A stretch of 64,000 bases of DNA from Proteles cristata cristata (lineage: Eukaryota; Chordata; Mammalia; Carnivora; Hyaenidae), in NCBI GenBank assembly GCA_017311185.1, contig JAESUZ010003490.1, positions 1,054,001 to 1,118,000 of the forward strand, given 5' to 3'. A program made the translations under genes and the position numbers. This document shows, piece by piece, positions 11,107 through 24,342 of the stretch. The notes under the pieces were generated by a model. That model was not told where the DNA came from and did no database searches. It was given only the letters and a program-made list of their open reading frames with translations. The stretch's first letter is position 1. Every line of letters starts with the position of its first letter.

Positions 11107-12129
11107 TACAGAGCGTGAATTCAAATATGTAGAAGATACACACGGAGGTGAAAATACACAGATAAAACGGTTTTCTCTGTGATAGGATTATGGGTGCTTT
11201 TTGCTTTCCCCTATTCATCTTTTGCATTTTTAAAAAATATATGTATTCTGCTTTTTCTAAAATGACCATACCTCGCTTTTGTGTTTGGAGGAAAAAGGAA
11301 TTAAATTATCAGATATTTGGCATGTATGTATCGTGTCAACTCATTCCATATTAGCATTTTCTTCACTGTTCTTTACTTTCTTTTTCTGACAAATCAACCT
11401 CCCTGTATTTTCTTTGACAAATCTTCTCAGCCCTGCTGCTGGTTTACTGACTTTCCTACCCTTAAGTCTTGAAGCCCCTGCTATTAATAATAAATAGCAT
11501 TTCGGAAACTGTCAGAAGTCTCTATGCTTGGTTTGTCATAAGTGAGCAGATTGTTGGGGTTTTTTAAGGAGGATATTTCTTGTTGTATATATTTAAAGGT
11601 TAATCTGTTTTTATGCACAACTTATATTTCGTTTGATTTTTTAAAAACAACTTGACCCTCCTAATTGCAAGGGTTCATTTACAATTTACAAAGTAAGCAG
11701 ATATAGCGGATCTGCATTTTATACAGGGGGTTTCAGTTCCAAAATCAGCAATTAAAGTAAGTGTCACAGATGATTAAAATCGCTCCATCTCAGAAGCGGC
11801 AGCGTAGACTGTTATCCAGCCCTGGAACTTAGCTAATCACCTGAGTACTAGCTAACATCGTTAGGGGCTGTGTTTTGCAGAAATGTCCACCTTTCGTCTC
11901 CAGAATCACTTCACACTGTGAGATGCTCACATCATGAGAGGTTCTCAGAGTCAGAACCAACTGAGGAAATAACAGACTTCTGCACCTGTCTTATACTTAT
12001 ACATTTTTTAAGCAATGACAGATGAAATGGCCGAGCAATTTATTTTGGAGGGCTTGTTTTCTTTTGTTTCGGTTGATGGTACATAATTGCACTTGCCTGA
12101 GTCAAAGGTGCCTCTGTTACGATTTCTGT

Positions 12130-12435
12130 GCATCTCTGCAGGATGTCCTGTTGTGCCCTAAGCTTCCTTCTCTCCTCCTTTGTCTCTCTCAAATGTTCTC
12201 CAGGCAGGAATGACTCTGACCTCTACCCTGGTATTCAGATCTTACCCATCCTTTAAAATGTTATGCAAAAGCTGCCTTCTTACACAAAGCCTTCCTGATC
12301 TCAGTACAAGCTAATCCTTCCATGCTCTGAATGTCTCTGGGATGTTTATCACTCTTCATTATATTTACATTTCAATATGTCTTAGCTTGCCCAAAAGATT
12401 CTAGGTTTCCTTGAAGACAGAATCCAAGTGTCTTT
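12130..12435 (+). mobile_element. L2-like relic
   Basis: CAGATCTTACCCATCCTTTA, AAAGCCTTCCTGATCTCAGT and TTCCTTGAAGACAGAATCCA follow the sense L2 3' region. Confidence 0.55.
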
Positions 12436-12439
12436 AACA

Positions 12440-12640
12440 CTGATCTTGGCTTTGAATCCTAGATCTGCCCTTTGTAGCCAATCTTGGCAAATTATTAAAT
12501 CCCACTGTGCCTCCCTCCTCTTCTGTAAAACAGGGATCGTCATGGTACCGACCTCTTAGTGTTCAAGGTACTGAACTTGAACTGCACACACGGTAAGGGG
12601 CTATCACATTCTCCAGCACATAATGAACCCCAATAACTGT
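12440..12640 (-). mobile_element. MIR relic, antisense
   Basis: TTTGAATCCTAGATCTGCCC, CTTGGCAAATTATTAAATCC and CTTCTGTAAAACAGGGATCG match antisense MIR. Confidence 0.75.
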
Positions 12641-14824
12641 TAACTGCTCCTGTTTCTGTTCTCCGTTGTCATCCCAGTAGTACATATAAGCATTTGTTTA
12701 CGGAATGTACGAGTGAATGAAAACTATACAAATTCATACACACTCCTCTGAATTCTCAGTGCTCGACAGGGGGATTTATACTTGCCATCTGTCTATGAAT
12801 CTATTGTAGAACTTAATGAACCAATGACTTTCTTTTATTCCCAAGGCAGGTATGGGGTGCATAGGGGTAAATTTTCTGTATTGAGAAATCTGCCACCAAC
12901 CATCTCATCTAAACCTCATCAAGTTCAGTGTTTTCATCCATGAAATGGGAATTATAACACTGATCTGTGATTTTTTTGCCTGGATACAAGGAGAACCCCG
13001 AGGAGGACGAGCCCTTCAGGAAGAAATTTTATAATCAGGGACTGTTTGGGGGGGGTTGAAGAATCAGAGCATGACTTTGTAAATTAGCATATTTCAGTTA
13101 CACAGCTTCCAATCACATGGGACTCTAGATGTCGCTGGGTGAGGGCACAGAGCAAACCCAGCTGCTTTTTGGGTTCGTCAAGCATCTCAAGTTATTTCTC
13201 AGGAGTTGGGGTTTGGCAAAGTCTGAAATCCACATTGCCAAGTCCTTCTTTCCCCCTTAATTTTTAAGCCCATGTGTATTTTAAGGGAAATTTAATCCGT
13301 ATGTTTCTGTTTCCTTTACACTTAACTCATAAAAATGGTTTGTCAGAGCAATTTGATGTCCTAAAAATCTTTGGAGCCTTTATAATGATATTTTTTAACC
13401 TTTCCCCGCTCCTTAGACACAGGAAATTGCACTTTTTTAAATAAAGAAAATGAATCAAACTACAAGTCCCAAGGTCAGTATTGATGGGTCAGACACAAAG
13501 CTCAAGGAGCTATGCGTTTGCAAATATGACATCTTCCTTGCTGCTCCTGCAGGGCTCTGAGGGCACAAGAAAGATCAATTTCACAGGCAGATGGCAATAA
13601 TTGGCAGTGTGTTGTGATAGAGTCCTCAGATATCTGATTGATGGCCCATCAGGCTGAGTGTCTCTCTTCTATCCGTACTCCAAATTAGGAGGTCTGCTCC
13701 TTAGAATTTGTGTCCCTCTACCTTAGCCAAATCCCAGAGTTCAGCACCAGAAGCTCATGCACACAGGCAGTCCGAAAAAATTGAAACCACTAATTCTAAA
13801 ACACAGTAATTGTTTTCTAATCTAGTTTTCCGCATCATCCCCAGAGAGAAAACAGGAGTCGGCGGCATGTGTTAACAGCCATAGGAAGTATTCTCACAAA
13901 ACTTTGAAAAGATGGCATTCCTCCAGAGTCAGTGGGCTTGCTGTCATCGAAAGGACACACATAATCTCCACAGCATAGGCAGCACAGGCAGAAATGAGCC
14001 ATGCATTGGTGATGCACCTCAGCCATGAGAGGGACTGTCTAGGGATGTCTGACCTGCATCAGATCCAGATTTGTAGCCTTCTCTACCAGTCAGCTGGAGT
14101 CAAACTCTGATCAGGCTCCTTTCTGGCAGTGGACTCACTGCTGGATTGGAGTGCCTCTTTCTGGACACAAAGGATCACAGAGTCTCCCAGTACACAGCAT
14201 GAAATAGTATAAGACAGATCAACCATAATGCCTCAGTTTAATTCAATATGCCCTAAAATGCCGGCTTACTCCTTCCCACTTTCACTATATGGCATTAGAA
14301 CTGGTAGTATAATGACACAAGCTGAGGCTCATGTGGACTTATCTCTCAAAGTTACAGATAAGAAGACCCACCAAGGAATGCCCTGATAGCTCTGCCATTC
14401 TTCAATGGGGACAGGTGTAAAAGAGCTGAGCTCCTTAGATGATGAAGATTCAGAGCTTTGAAGGAGTCCTCTCTACACTGAGCTAGCATACAATAGATGT
14501 GGGGCAGTGAAATCCTGGATCTGGGTGGCTGAATGAAGGGTTGAAAGAAGGGCATGTCTATAGAACATGAACACCAAACCAGGGTATTGAAATTGCATAT
14601 TGCTTTTATTTTGGATCTTGGATGAGAACAGAAAACACCTGACAGGAAGTAGCCAGTCTTAGAAATTCAATGAGTCAACAGGCCTGATGGCAACAAATGT
14701 TTTCTAGGATTGAGAAGTTATAAGCAAAAGCACTAATCAGAAATCTAGTACTCTCCCACAGCCGAGGCAGTGGCAGATGCATACAAATGTATTTTATAAA
14801 TTAACTGCTTTGAGCCAGGCCCCA

Positions 14825-15005
14825 GATCAAATGTTTACTTTACTTCACTGAATTCACATGATAACTTTATAATCTAAGTAGCATTATCTCCATTTTACAG
14901 ATGAGGGAAAAGGGGCCCCTAAACATACTTATTGGAGAGATGAAGTAAGTTGTCCAAATTTGTAGTTAATGGAAGTGGTGAATTTCAAACACAAATCTGT
15001 CAAAC
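14825..15005 (+). mobile_element. MIR relic
   Basis: CATGATAACTTTATAATCTA, CTCCATTTTACAGATGAGGG and AAGTTGTCCAAATTTGTAGT match MIR. Confidence 0.7.
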
Positions 15006-15019
15006 TCCAAGAGCCATCC

Positions 15020-15520
15020 TCCTCCCTTAAAATAAAAACACCTTTGTGTGATTACAGAAGTTATTGGTGTCAGTAATAATCTATTCAAACATACAGAAAT
15101 AAAGAACTGAGTTAAAATCCCTCATAATCCTACTTTCTCCCAAGATAACCATGTTCATAGCACAGAGTACATATTTGTCTATTTTTTATGTAAATGCTAC
15201 CAAACCTAGAGACATACATATACATTTTTTATCCAAAAATTTAGCACTATTTTAGAACTTGCTTTTAAAATTTCTTCTTGAATATCTTTCTGTGTCAATA
15301 ATACCTATCCACCAGATCCTTTTTAATAGTTGCATAGTATTTCATTATAAGGTTGCCGTGGTATATTTAAATCTACTGAAAATTTTTATTCTTTTGGCAA
15401 CCAGAAGCACTACTGCAATGAAATGTGCACTGTTTATATGCGATTGCACATTTGCGGATGGATAACTATAGGATAATGTCTCTGGAATGGATTTATTGGG
15501 TGAAAGAATTCACAACTCAT
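15020..15520 (-). mobile_element. Old L1 relic, 3' region
   Basis: GCATAGTATTTCATTATAAG, a CTGCAATGAA-like motif and ATTTATTGGGTGAAAG are the reverse complement of a typical old L1 3' region. It is strongly diverged and its ends are vague. Confidence 0.5.
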
Positions 15521-15544
15521 GCTCTGTCTACTCTACAAGTCCAC

Positions 15545-15588
15545 TTCCTTTGGCTCACTTTGGCTTGCTTTGGCTTCCTTTGGCTTTC
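15545..15588. repeat. 10-bp minisatellite, TTTGGCTNNC
   Basis: TTTGGCT occurs at 15549, 15559, 15569 and 15579, exactly 10 bp apart. Confidence 0.9.
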
Positions 15589-16057
15589 TAGCTCCTTTGA
15601 TTTCTGAGTAAGTTGGATACCAAGTTTTCAGACCAGTAACTTTATCTTCCCCTTGTATTTCACTGCTAGGGAATCTGAAAGCCAACAATTCCATTAGATT
15701 TGAGGAACAACCAACACAGTCCAACTCTGAGGCAAAACAGCACATTTCTGAAAGTATCCTTTTATTCCATATGACTTTCAATAGCTACTTACTGATTTTT
15801 AATTTTGTGCAAAGCCCTGCACTAGATCCTGAGTAAGCAGTACATCGGGTAGCATACCCTCAGGCCACTAGAAAACTGGCTTGTACAAAATCTCTCTGCA
15901 CCTCTGTACCAGATTGCTACCATCCAGGTAGACATAGGTGCGATATTACCAGAACCACTCCTCCATGTTTATGTCTGCTTTCATGCCACAGAAGCAGTGA
16001 TGGAGGTTAAATATCAGACAACTGAGGCAGGCTATTTTCACAGTTGATCAACTTTTT

Positions 16058-16275
16058 AATTAAATTTCTTTTTTTTTTTTTTTTTTTGAGAGAAAGAAAG
16101 AGAAAGAACACAAGCAGGGGAAGGGGGCAGAAGGAAAGGGATAGAGAGAATCTCAAGCAGACTCCATGCCCAGTACAAAGTCCAATATGGAGCTCGATCT
16201 CACAACCATGAGGTCATGAACTGAGCCAAAATCCAGAGATGCATGTTTAACCGACTGAGCCACCCAAGCACCCCT
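16058..16275 (-). mobile_element. CAN SINE, antisense, old
   Basis: A 20-bp T tract, GAGAGAAAGAAAG, GGAGCTCGATCTCACAACCAT and CTGAGCCACCCAAGCACCCC are seen. The copy is diverged and no clean target-site duplication was found. It abuts the 3' side of the antisense L1 beginning at 16276. Confidence 0.88.
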
Positions 16276-17460
16276 AGTTAAACATTTAATTTTGAAATAA
16301 CTGTAGGTTCAGAGGATGTTGTAGGAAATAACACAAGGAGATCCCATGTGCCCTTTACCCAGTTTCCTCTGATTATAACATCTTGCATCTTATGATAATA
16401 ATATTGACATAAGAATATTGGTACTGATATAGTCAAGAAACAGAGCACTTCTGTCATCACAAAGATCCTTGTTGTTGCCCTTTAGTCTTATAACCATACC
16501 CACTCCCTCCTTAACCCCTGACAACTACTAATCTCTTCTCCATTTTAATATTTTTGCATTTCAAGAATGTTATATAAATGGAATAATACAGTATGTAACC
16601 ATTTAAGGTTGACTTTTTTACTCAATACAATTCTCTAGAAATTTACCCAAGTTGTCATGTGTATCCAAAGTCTGTTCCTTATTATTGCTGAGCATCATTC
16701 TATATTATGGATGTTTGTTTAACCATCCTTCCATTGAAGGATTTCTAGTTTGTTCTAAATACAGACGCTATAAACATTCGTATACCTGTGCCGAAACTAG
16801 TCTTCATCTCTCTGAAATAAATGCCTAGTAGTACAATTGCTGGAACATAAGTCATTTGCATGGTGAGCACTTTAAGAAATTCCTAGCTTTCCAGAGTGAC
16901 TATACCATCTTACATCCCCAATGGCACCATGAGTGATCCACTTTCTCTGCATCCTCACCAGCATTTGGTGTTGCCACTATTTTTTCCTTTTAGCCATTCT
17001 GCTAGGTTTGTAGTGGCCTCTCATTATGGTTTTACTGTGTATTCCCCTAATGGCTAATGATGGTGAGAATAATTTCATGTGCTTATGGCTTATTTGCCAT
17101 CTGAATATCCCCTTTGATAAAATGTCTTTTTGTATCTTTTGCCCATTTGAAAATTCTTTATGTATTCTAGATGTCAGTTCTTTGTCAGATATGTGGCTTG
17201 GAAATCTCTTTCCCCATTCTGCAGCTTGTCTTTTCATCCTTTCACAAAGCAAGTTTATTTTGATGAAGCCCAGTTTACCAATTTTTCATTTTATCGTATG
17301 TGCTCTGGGTATCAAGTCTAAGAACTCTTTGCCTAGTGCTAGATCCTGACGACTTTCTCCTATATGTTTCTAGAAGGTTATGGTTTACGTTTTATATTTC
17401 AGTTCATGATCCATTTTAAATTCATGTTTGTACCAAGTGTGAGGCTTAGGTCAAGTTTCC

Positions 17461-17500
17461 TTTTTTTTTTTTTTCTTTCTTTCTTTCTTTCTTTTTTTTT
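17461..17500. repeat. Poly(T)/(CTTT)n tract within L1
   Basis: Uninterrupted T and CTTT units inside the antisense L1. Confidence 0.9.
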
Positions 17501-18317
17501 CCCTATAGATGTTTATCTGCTTCAGCACACCTTATTGAAAGGCTGTCTTTCCTCTCTTGGGTTACTTTTGCAACTTGTCAGATGAACCCAGTTGGGGATA
17601 TTTGTGTAGGTTAGTTTCTAATTTATTTATTCTGTCCCATCAATCTATGTGCCTCTTCCTCTGCCAGTACCACACAGTTTTCATCACTGCAACTATATAA
17701 TGAGTCTTAAAATTGAGTAGACTGCTTCTTCCCAGCTTAGTTTTCTTTTTCAGAATTGTTGAAGGTACCCTATTCCTTTGCCTCCTACCTATATTTTAGA
17801 AAAATATGTCCTATACCTACAAAAATTCTTGTTGGGATTTTGGTAGGAATTGTATTAAAACTAGATGTCAACGTGGAGAGAATTGGCATCATTACTATGT
17901 TGTAACTTCTAATCCATGGACATGGTATGTCTCTCCATTTATTAAGATCTTTGATTTTTTAAATCAGTGTTTTATAGTCAGCATACAAATCCTGTACACA
18001 TTTTTTAGACTTGTACCTAAGATTTCATTTCTGCAGCAAATTGTAAATAGTATTGCAGTTTTAAATTCAGTGTCTATATATTTATTGCTGGTATACAGAA
18101 ATACAATTAAGTCTTCTGTGTTAATTTTGTATATTGTGTCCTTGTTGAATTCATTTACTAGTGCTAGGAATCTTTTGTATATTCCTCGGTATTTTCTGTG
18201 TAGATAATAGTTTTGTCTGTAAATAAGGACAGTTTCAGTTCTTCCTTTTGTATATGTATGTCTTTTATTTCCTCTCCTTACTTTACTACACTTCATACTA
18301 TAAGAACTCTCAGTACT

Positions 18318-18520
18318 GGGGCACCTGAGTGGCTCAGTCAGTTAAGCATCTGACTTTTGATTTCAGCTTAGGTTATGATCTCATGGTTCATAGGTTTGAG
18401 CCCCATGTTGGGCTCTGTGCTGACAGTGGGAAGCCTGCTTGGGATTCTCTCATTTCCTCTCTCTGCCCCTCCCCCCCTTCAAAATAAGCAAATAAACTTT
18501 TTAAAAAGTTTAAAAGAAAA
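18318..18520 (+). mobile_element. CAN SINE inside an L1
   Basis: Head GGGGCACCTGAGTGGCTCAG, B-box-like GGTTTGAGCC, CT-rich middle and A-rich tail. It splits the antisense L1 of 16276-19345, so it is younger than that L1. Confidence 0.9.
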
Positions 18521-19345
18521 AGAACCCCCAAAACCGTGATAAATAGGAGCAGTGAGAATTGACATCCATGACTTACCCCTGATCTTAGAGGGAAAGCATT
18601 CAGTCTTTCAACATCTGCTATCATGTTAGTCATAGATTTCTTGGTAGATATTCTTTATCAAGCTGAGGATGCTCCCCCTATTACTATCTTTCTTGGACTA
18701 ATAATCATGAATGAGTGCTGAATTTTGCCTAACACTTTTTCTGCATCAGTTGAAATGATAAGGTGAGGTTTTTATTCTTTAGTCCGTTGATATCATGAAT
18801 TATATTGATTGATTTTCAAATATTGAACCAGCCTTGCATGCCTTGAATACATGCCACTTGGTCATGGTGTATAATTAATTCTTTTATATATTGTTGGATT
18901 CTATTGCTAATATTTGATTAATGATTTTTACAACAATATTTAGGAGGAATAGTAGTGTGTGGTTTTATTTTTGTTTTCTTTATCGGGGTAAATATTAGTT
19001 TCATAAGATGAATTGGGATGCATTCCCCCCTCTTCTGTGTTCTGCAAGAGATTTTGTAAAAGTGGTGTTAATTCTTCTTTCAATATTTGGTAAAATTCTC
19101 TAATGAAAGCATCTGGGCCTAGATATTCTTTTTTGGGTGTTTTAAAATTATGAATTTAATTTCCTTGATCAGTTAAAGGACTGATCACACGATTTGTTTC
19201 ATATTGGCTGAGTTACAATAGTCTGGGTTTTTTGAAAAAGTCTATTTCATCTAAGTTGTAAAATTTCTGTTTGTAGAATTATTCATTGTATTTCCTTATT
19301 ATCCTTTTAAATATCTGTAATGATATCCCCACTTTTAGTTTTCTA

Positions 19346-20054
19346 TATGACCTACACAAGTTTCAGGAAATGTCAGAGGAAGTATTAAAAGGCCACTGTA
19401 TACATTTACATTGTAAATTGAATTTAGATTTATTCAAAATGAATTTGTATAAAGAGCTAAATCTTCAGAAAAAATGGTTCTGCAAGAATAATCAGTTGTA
19501 GGTGTTCTAAAAAGGACATTTCAAAATTATTAAAAAATTATCTAATTATTATTATTACTTGTAAAATATTCTTAACAGGTCCAGTAATAACTGTATCAAC
19601 AGAAAGATCCTCTCAAAATCAAAACTTATCAATATGTATCTATGACCTTTCATTTGCCAAAAATAACTGAATAACTGATTTGTTTTCAGTTTTATCAACT
19701 GAAAATGAAGCTACTAAAATTATAAATTCTGCTGGCCAAAAAAAATGAATTTCCTGAAAAGCAAGCTAAAAAAATCTTATGGTCAATCAAGAGCACATTA
19801 GCAAAATGTTATTATTGTATTATATAAAAATTTGACACCAAAATATTGTGGTTTTTTGCACATTGATGTTGTTACCCATTCTCAGTATCTTGCTTCTAAT
19901 CCCAGCCACCCTAGCTGCCAGGTCTCTGGCCTCCCATGGTCCTCCCTGAAACTTTTTTCCCTGCAGGTCTCCAGTTATGCAGCCCTTGCTACCTGATCAC
20001 CCACTGGGAAAGTCAGTAGCTCTCAACTTCATATTTTCCCCCAAACTTCTGTCT
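19346..20054. other. AT-rich non-coding DNA
   Basis: AT-rich, possibly very old repeat. No gene or clear family. Confidence 0.5.
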
Positions 20055-20400
20055 ATCGTGTCACTCAACAAACATTTGTAAAGCATCTGCCATATGCTAG
20101 GCACTATGCTATATCCTGAGATATTATGGTGAACAAGAGGTGGACTCCCTGCCCCTGTGGAATACATAGTCTAGAAGGAGGAGACAGAGAAAGACCAGGA
20201 AAGGAAATATTAACTACACATTATGGCTGGTGCTTTTAAGGCCAAAGGTCCTAGAAATTCATGGGGATGAGGGCAGAATATTTCCCCCATAAGGAAATGG
20301 CATTTAAACCATGATTAAAGTATCAACGAGGGCCAGTCCTGTAAAAACATGGACAAATGCTTTAGGTAGATGGAACAGTATATACAAAGGCCTTGAGGAG
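20055..20400 (-). mobile_element. L2-like relic, antisense
   Basis: CACTCAACAAACATTTGTAA, CATATGCTAGGCACTATGCT and CATAGTCTAGAAGGAGGAGA follow the antisense L2 3' region. Confidence 0.6.
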
Positions 20401-20784
20401 AGCCCTCATATACAGCCATGCAAATTGTTCCTGGGACAAACAGGCCTGGCCCAATGGGTAAAAAGTTGGTGATATTCAGCCCATCTCTGTTCTCTAAGCA
20501 GTGTGCCATAGTGAGGGCAAAGGAAGAGCTTTGCTTTTCTTATTCTCACAAAGACATCACATGGACTAGTAGTATGGGCTTGGTGCTTGGGCTGGAGCCT
20601 GGGTTCACATCCTGGGATCTGCATGTGGCTTCCCGATGTGTGTCTTCGTATGCCTGCCCATAAAATAGTCTGTGTTTGGTTTTATCTCTCAAACAACAAC
20701 AATGCAGACTTACATGGCATTTCCACTCACCTTGTTTCTCATTCAGTCTTCCAACATTTCTGCAAGGTAGCTAGAGCAGACATT

Positions 20785-21613
20785 TATTTCTTTACATTTA
20801 CATACAATAAAATGAACAGATTTTAAGTGTTTGGTTAGATATGTTTCAATACTTGAATACACCCACCTAACCAATACCTCAGTTGAATATAGAACATTTC
20901 CAACATTCTTGGTGGTTTCCTTCTACTACCATCCAATCGGCTCTTCCCATACCCAGGCCTAGGCAACCACTGTTTTGATTTCTATCCCTCTTGTGATCAG
21001 TTTGCCAAATTTCTTTATAGACATGCATCATGTAGTAAATATTCTATTGTGTCTGGCTTCAATATAATGTTGTTGTGGTGTTGGTGGTTGTTTTTGTGAT
21101 TCATTCAGTCACATTATTATGTAGCTCCATAGTTCATTCCTTTTTATTATTGAGTAGTATTCCATAGAATGAGTATACCACAATTTGTTCATCTGTTATT
21201 CTATTGATGGCATTCCAACTGTTTCCAGATTGACTAGTTTGACCAAAGCTGCTATAAATATTCTTGCACAATTGTTTTTGTGGGTATTTATTTTCCTGTC
21301 TTTTGAGTAAAACCCAAGACAGAATTGCTGAATCATAAGGCACATTGTATTTAATTTTATAAAAACTTACCAAACAGTTCTCTAAGGTTATTATACCGTT
21401 TCACACTCCCATCAAGCATCTATGTGCATTCTAGTTGTTCCACATCCCCACCAACATTTGATGTTAGCCATTCTAGTGGGCATACACTAGTATCTCATTG
21501 TGGTTTTATTCTGCAATTCCCTGATGACTATTCAAGTTGAGTACCTTTTCATGTGCTTACTGGCCATTTGTAAATCTCCTGTTGTGATGTGTCTATTCAG
21601 GCCTTTTGCAGGA
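20785..21613 (-). mobile_element. L1M-type 3'UTR/ORF2 end, antisense
   Basis: GAGTAGTATTCCATAGAATG, ACCAAAGCTGCTATAAATAT, CCACATCCCCACCAACATTT and TATCTCATTGTGGTTTTATT are the hallmark order of an old L1 3' region read backwards. It is followed at once by a MIR piece. Confidence 0.85.
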
Positions 21614-21720
21614 TGACTACTATTAATTCCATTTTATAGATGAGAAAATTAAGACTCAGAAGTCAGGTGACTTTCCAGAGATTCACCACTAAGAAGTAGC
21701 AAACCCAAACCTTTTATTTA
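21614..21720 (+). mobile_element. MIR fragment
   Basis: TTCCATTTTATAGATGAGAA and AAGTCAGGTGACTTTCCAGA match the MIR core; 5' truncated at the L1 junction. Confidence 0.6.
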
Positions 21721-21813
21721 CATCTCCTGACCCTAACTGGTGTTTCATTTCCAATATCCTAGACTTTTTCCTACAGTGGATACCAGAGCTCACCTTCCCT
21801 CATCTGCTGCTTT

Positions 21814-22017
21814 AAAAAAATTTTTTTTGATGTTTACTCATTTTTGAGAGCGTGAGTCAGGCAGGGGCAGAGAGAGACACACACAGAATTTGAAGCAGGC
21901 TCCAGGCTCTGAGCTGTCAGCAAAGAGGCCAATGCAGGGCTCAAACTCACAAACCATGAGACCATGACCTGAGCCAAAGTTGGACGCCTAACTGACTGAG
22001 CCAACCAAGTGCCTCAG
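21814..22017 (-). mobile_element. CAN SINE, antisense
   Basis: A/T-rich tail, GAGCGTGAGTCAGGCAGG, GCAGGCTCCAGGCTCTGAGC and terminal GAGCCAACCAAGTGCC. It is flanked by a 17-bp imperfect target-site duplication (21797-21813, 22018-22034; two mismatches). Confidence 0.92.
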
Positions 22018-22483
22018 CCCTCTTCTGCTACTTTTGACAGCACCTTGAACCTCAGGGCCTACCAGGCAGGGGTGCTGCCAATAAAGGTACAGGTGTGGAG
22101 AAAGGAAGAGGGGAGAAATTTCATGTTAATGGAAATCAGAAGTGATTCTTTTTCAAACAGAGCTCAAAACCACTTCTGTCTAAGCGTGGGGTCTTTGTGT
22201 GACCCCTGATGACACCTCAGGCAGGAATCTACTCTTTCTCAAATACTCAGTGCGGCCAAGCTCAAAATGAACTCTTCTTGTTTAAGGACAAGCATGTTTC
22301 ACTAGGTTACACTTAACTCTCTTCTCCCTGTGTGGTTTTGATTCAATCCATTAAAATAGCCACAATTTCTCCTCTCCATATGCCACATTGCACTAAGTTA
22401 ATACATGGTTGATGAAGTGTAAATGCTCCTAAGCACTTGATTTTCTCACTTACATATATGGAGAAGATGGTGACTATGTAGTG

Positions 22484-22517
<34 letters not shown>

Positions 22518-24090
22518 ACATGCATGTGTGTTCATTTGAGAAGGAAATCCATTTTGGAGTGGGACTGCTATGGAAAATCCCTACATTTCCTTGATGTTGC
22601 AGGTAAAAAACTTAGAATAACTAGCTCTGGTTGTGTTTGATACACTGGGTTTGAATGTTGAGGAATGGAGAAATCAGCAAGGCTTTGTGACCTCCTTTCA
22701 AACCAGGAGGAGGCTGACCTAGCTAGACTGGCAGCACCAATGGAAAGCGCCCATTTCAGTCCTTTTAATCCTCCTTGAGCAAAGAAAGTCTTGGATTTTC
22801 CTCCAAATAATGAATGAAGTGAATTAGCCATTGAGCCTCTAAATCCATTCAGTGCCTTGCTCTCCTGCGAGGTGCATCCGGTAAGTCTGACAATGCCATA
22901 GAAGAATTACTTTGAGTACTTGGCATATGCAGTCCTTGAAAAAGCTGTGCTCTGAACAGTCTTACAAAGTGACCAGAGCACCCCATTCAGCCCCTCGTAG
23001 GTCTGCTGTCATGGGGGCTCAGACTCTGGGACAGAGAGAAGAAAGGGAAGTGGGACTGAAGTCCGAAGACAGAAGAAGCAGGCCAGAAATAAAGGGGCTG
23101 TGCCGTGTCTGTAAGGGAAGACAGTAATAATAGAAATGGGGCTAAAAGTTAATGGGATGAGTCTTTAAAGCCTCCTTTAAAAGTACTATTACAACCTCTT
23201 TAACTTTCCTTTTGATTCTTCCTCTGTTTTTCTTTCTTCTCTAATTCATTAAATGCCTTTTTGCTGCTGTGTGCTTTAGGTCAGATGCTTCTGGAATTTG
23301 TATTGCAAACCTGATGTGACATTTTTAGGAGAAAGGGGAAGAAGTTTTCTCTTTCAGCAGAGAGTAATTTGAATGGGTAGAGTGTCACTTGCAGTCCAGT
23401 GTTTAAGTGACTATGTAGACTCCCTTTATAATTGCTGGCTCCTAACACCCAGCATAAGTCTTCATTACTATGTTCGGATGTGCAAAGATGATGAACGTCC
23501 TCACTTCTCCTTTACCTCAGTATTTTTAATTCTCACTGTGATTAATGACAAAGAATTCTCTCTTCTCCACTAAGATTTGGTGTCATGAAGTCATGGAGAT
23601 AAACCATGTGTCAAATTGGTGAGGTGTTTCTGGCAGGGCTGGGCAGGTGAGCAGGTTGGCAGAAGACAGGATCCCAGACAGCCATACAGGGATCATCTAA
23701 GGAACTCTTGGGGTGCCTTGAGAGAAAACTCTTGGAGAAAGAAAGCCTGGAAAAGAGGGAGGACCTCTTCAGATTTATTTGTCAGCTAACCAAGGGCCAG
23801 AGGACTCTCCCTGACATTTGGTCTTGGGGTCTAGAATCCAACTGAAACCTGGACTCAAACTCCAACAAAAGTATCCCCAGATGAGTTTATGCAAACCTGT
23901 TGTGGCTGGCACCCAGGAGACAAAAACAAATGAGGGAGGAGAGAGAAGAATTTGCTCTACAGCTTGCCTGACCACCAGACCTACTCAGATTACTCATGCA
24001 AATCACTCCCCACTGACTGGGGCCACCTCTGGTGCTCCCGTGCAATACGCAATACGGTGAATATGTGAAGAGCACCAGTCTCACCGACAG
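22018..24090. other. Non-coding, contains (GT)n
   Basis: No gene seen; the frames are short and unsupported. Confidence 0.5.
22486..22515. repeat. (GT)15 microsatellite
   Basis: About 15 uninterrupted GT units, likely polymorphic. Confidence 0.92.
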
Positions 24091-24103
24091 CAACACCTTG
24101 TTG

Positions 24104-24136
24104 AGGTTTTTTTTTTTAATGTTTTTATTTATTTCT

Positions 24137-24167
<31 letters not shown>

Positions 24168-24342
24168 GCAGCATGAGCAGGGGAGGGTCAGAGAGAGAGG
24201 GAGATACAGAATCTGAAGCAGGCTCCAGGCTCTGAGCTAGCTGTCAGCACAGAGCCCAACACGGGGCTCAAACCCACGAACCATGAGATCATGACCTGAG
24301 CCAAAGTCTAGACGCTTAACCGACTGAGCCACCCAGGCGCCC
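24104..24342 (-). mobile_element. CAN SINE, antisense, AGCTAGC subfamily
   Basis: Full length, with poly(T), an expanded GA tract (24138-24168) and GAGCTAGCTGTCAGCAC, ending CCCAGGCGCCCC. An imperfect 13-bp target-site duplication is present (24091-24103, 24343-24355). It is nearly identical to the copy at 48526, including the private CTAGACG variant. Confidence 0.94.

Larger units (their letters stand above)
11110..14820. other. Non-coding with L2 and MIR patches
   Basis: Apart from the L2-like and MIR relics at 12.1-12.6 kb I see no feature. 13000-14800 is unique-looking DNA without coding signal. Confidence 0.5.
16276..19345 (-). mobile_element. L1 (L1M-type), ORF2 3' part and 3'UTR, antisense
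   Basis: Read on the minus strand this is about 3 kb of decayed L1. Reverse-transcriptase-region matches appear at 18.5-19.3 kb (e.g. GATTGATTTTCAAATATTGAACCAGCCTTGC read backwards in two halves), the ORF2 C-terminal part at 17.1-18.3 kb and the 3'UTR at 16.3-17.0 kb. Stops and frameshifts are frequent in all frames, so no protein is made. A SINE at 18318 splits it. Family placement is by eye. Confidence 0.83.

Noticed and set aside
16276..19345. Active L1 retrotransposon
   Set aside because: Read on the minus strand, ORF2 is full of stops and frameshifts and ORF1 is absent; it is an old relic.
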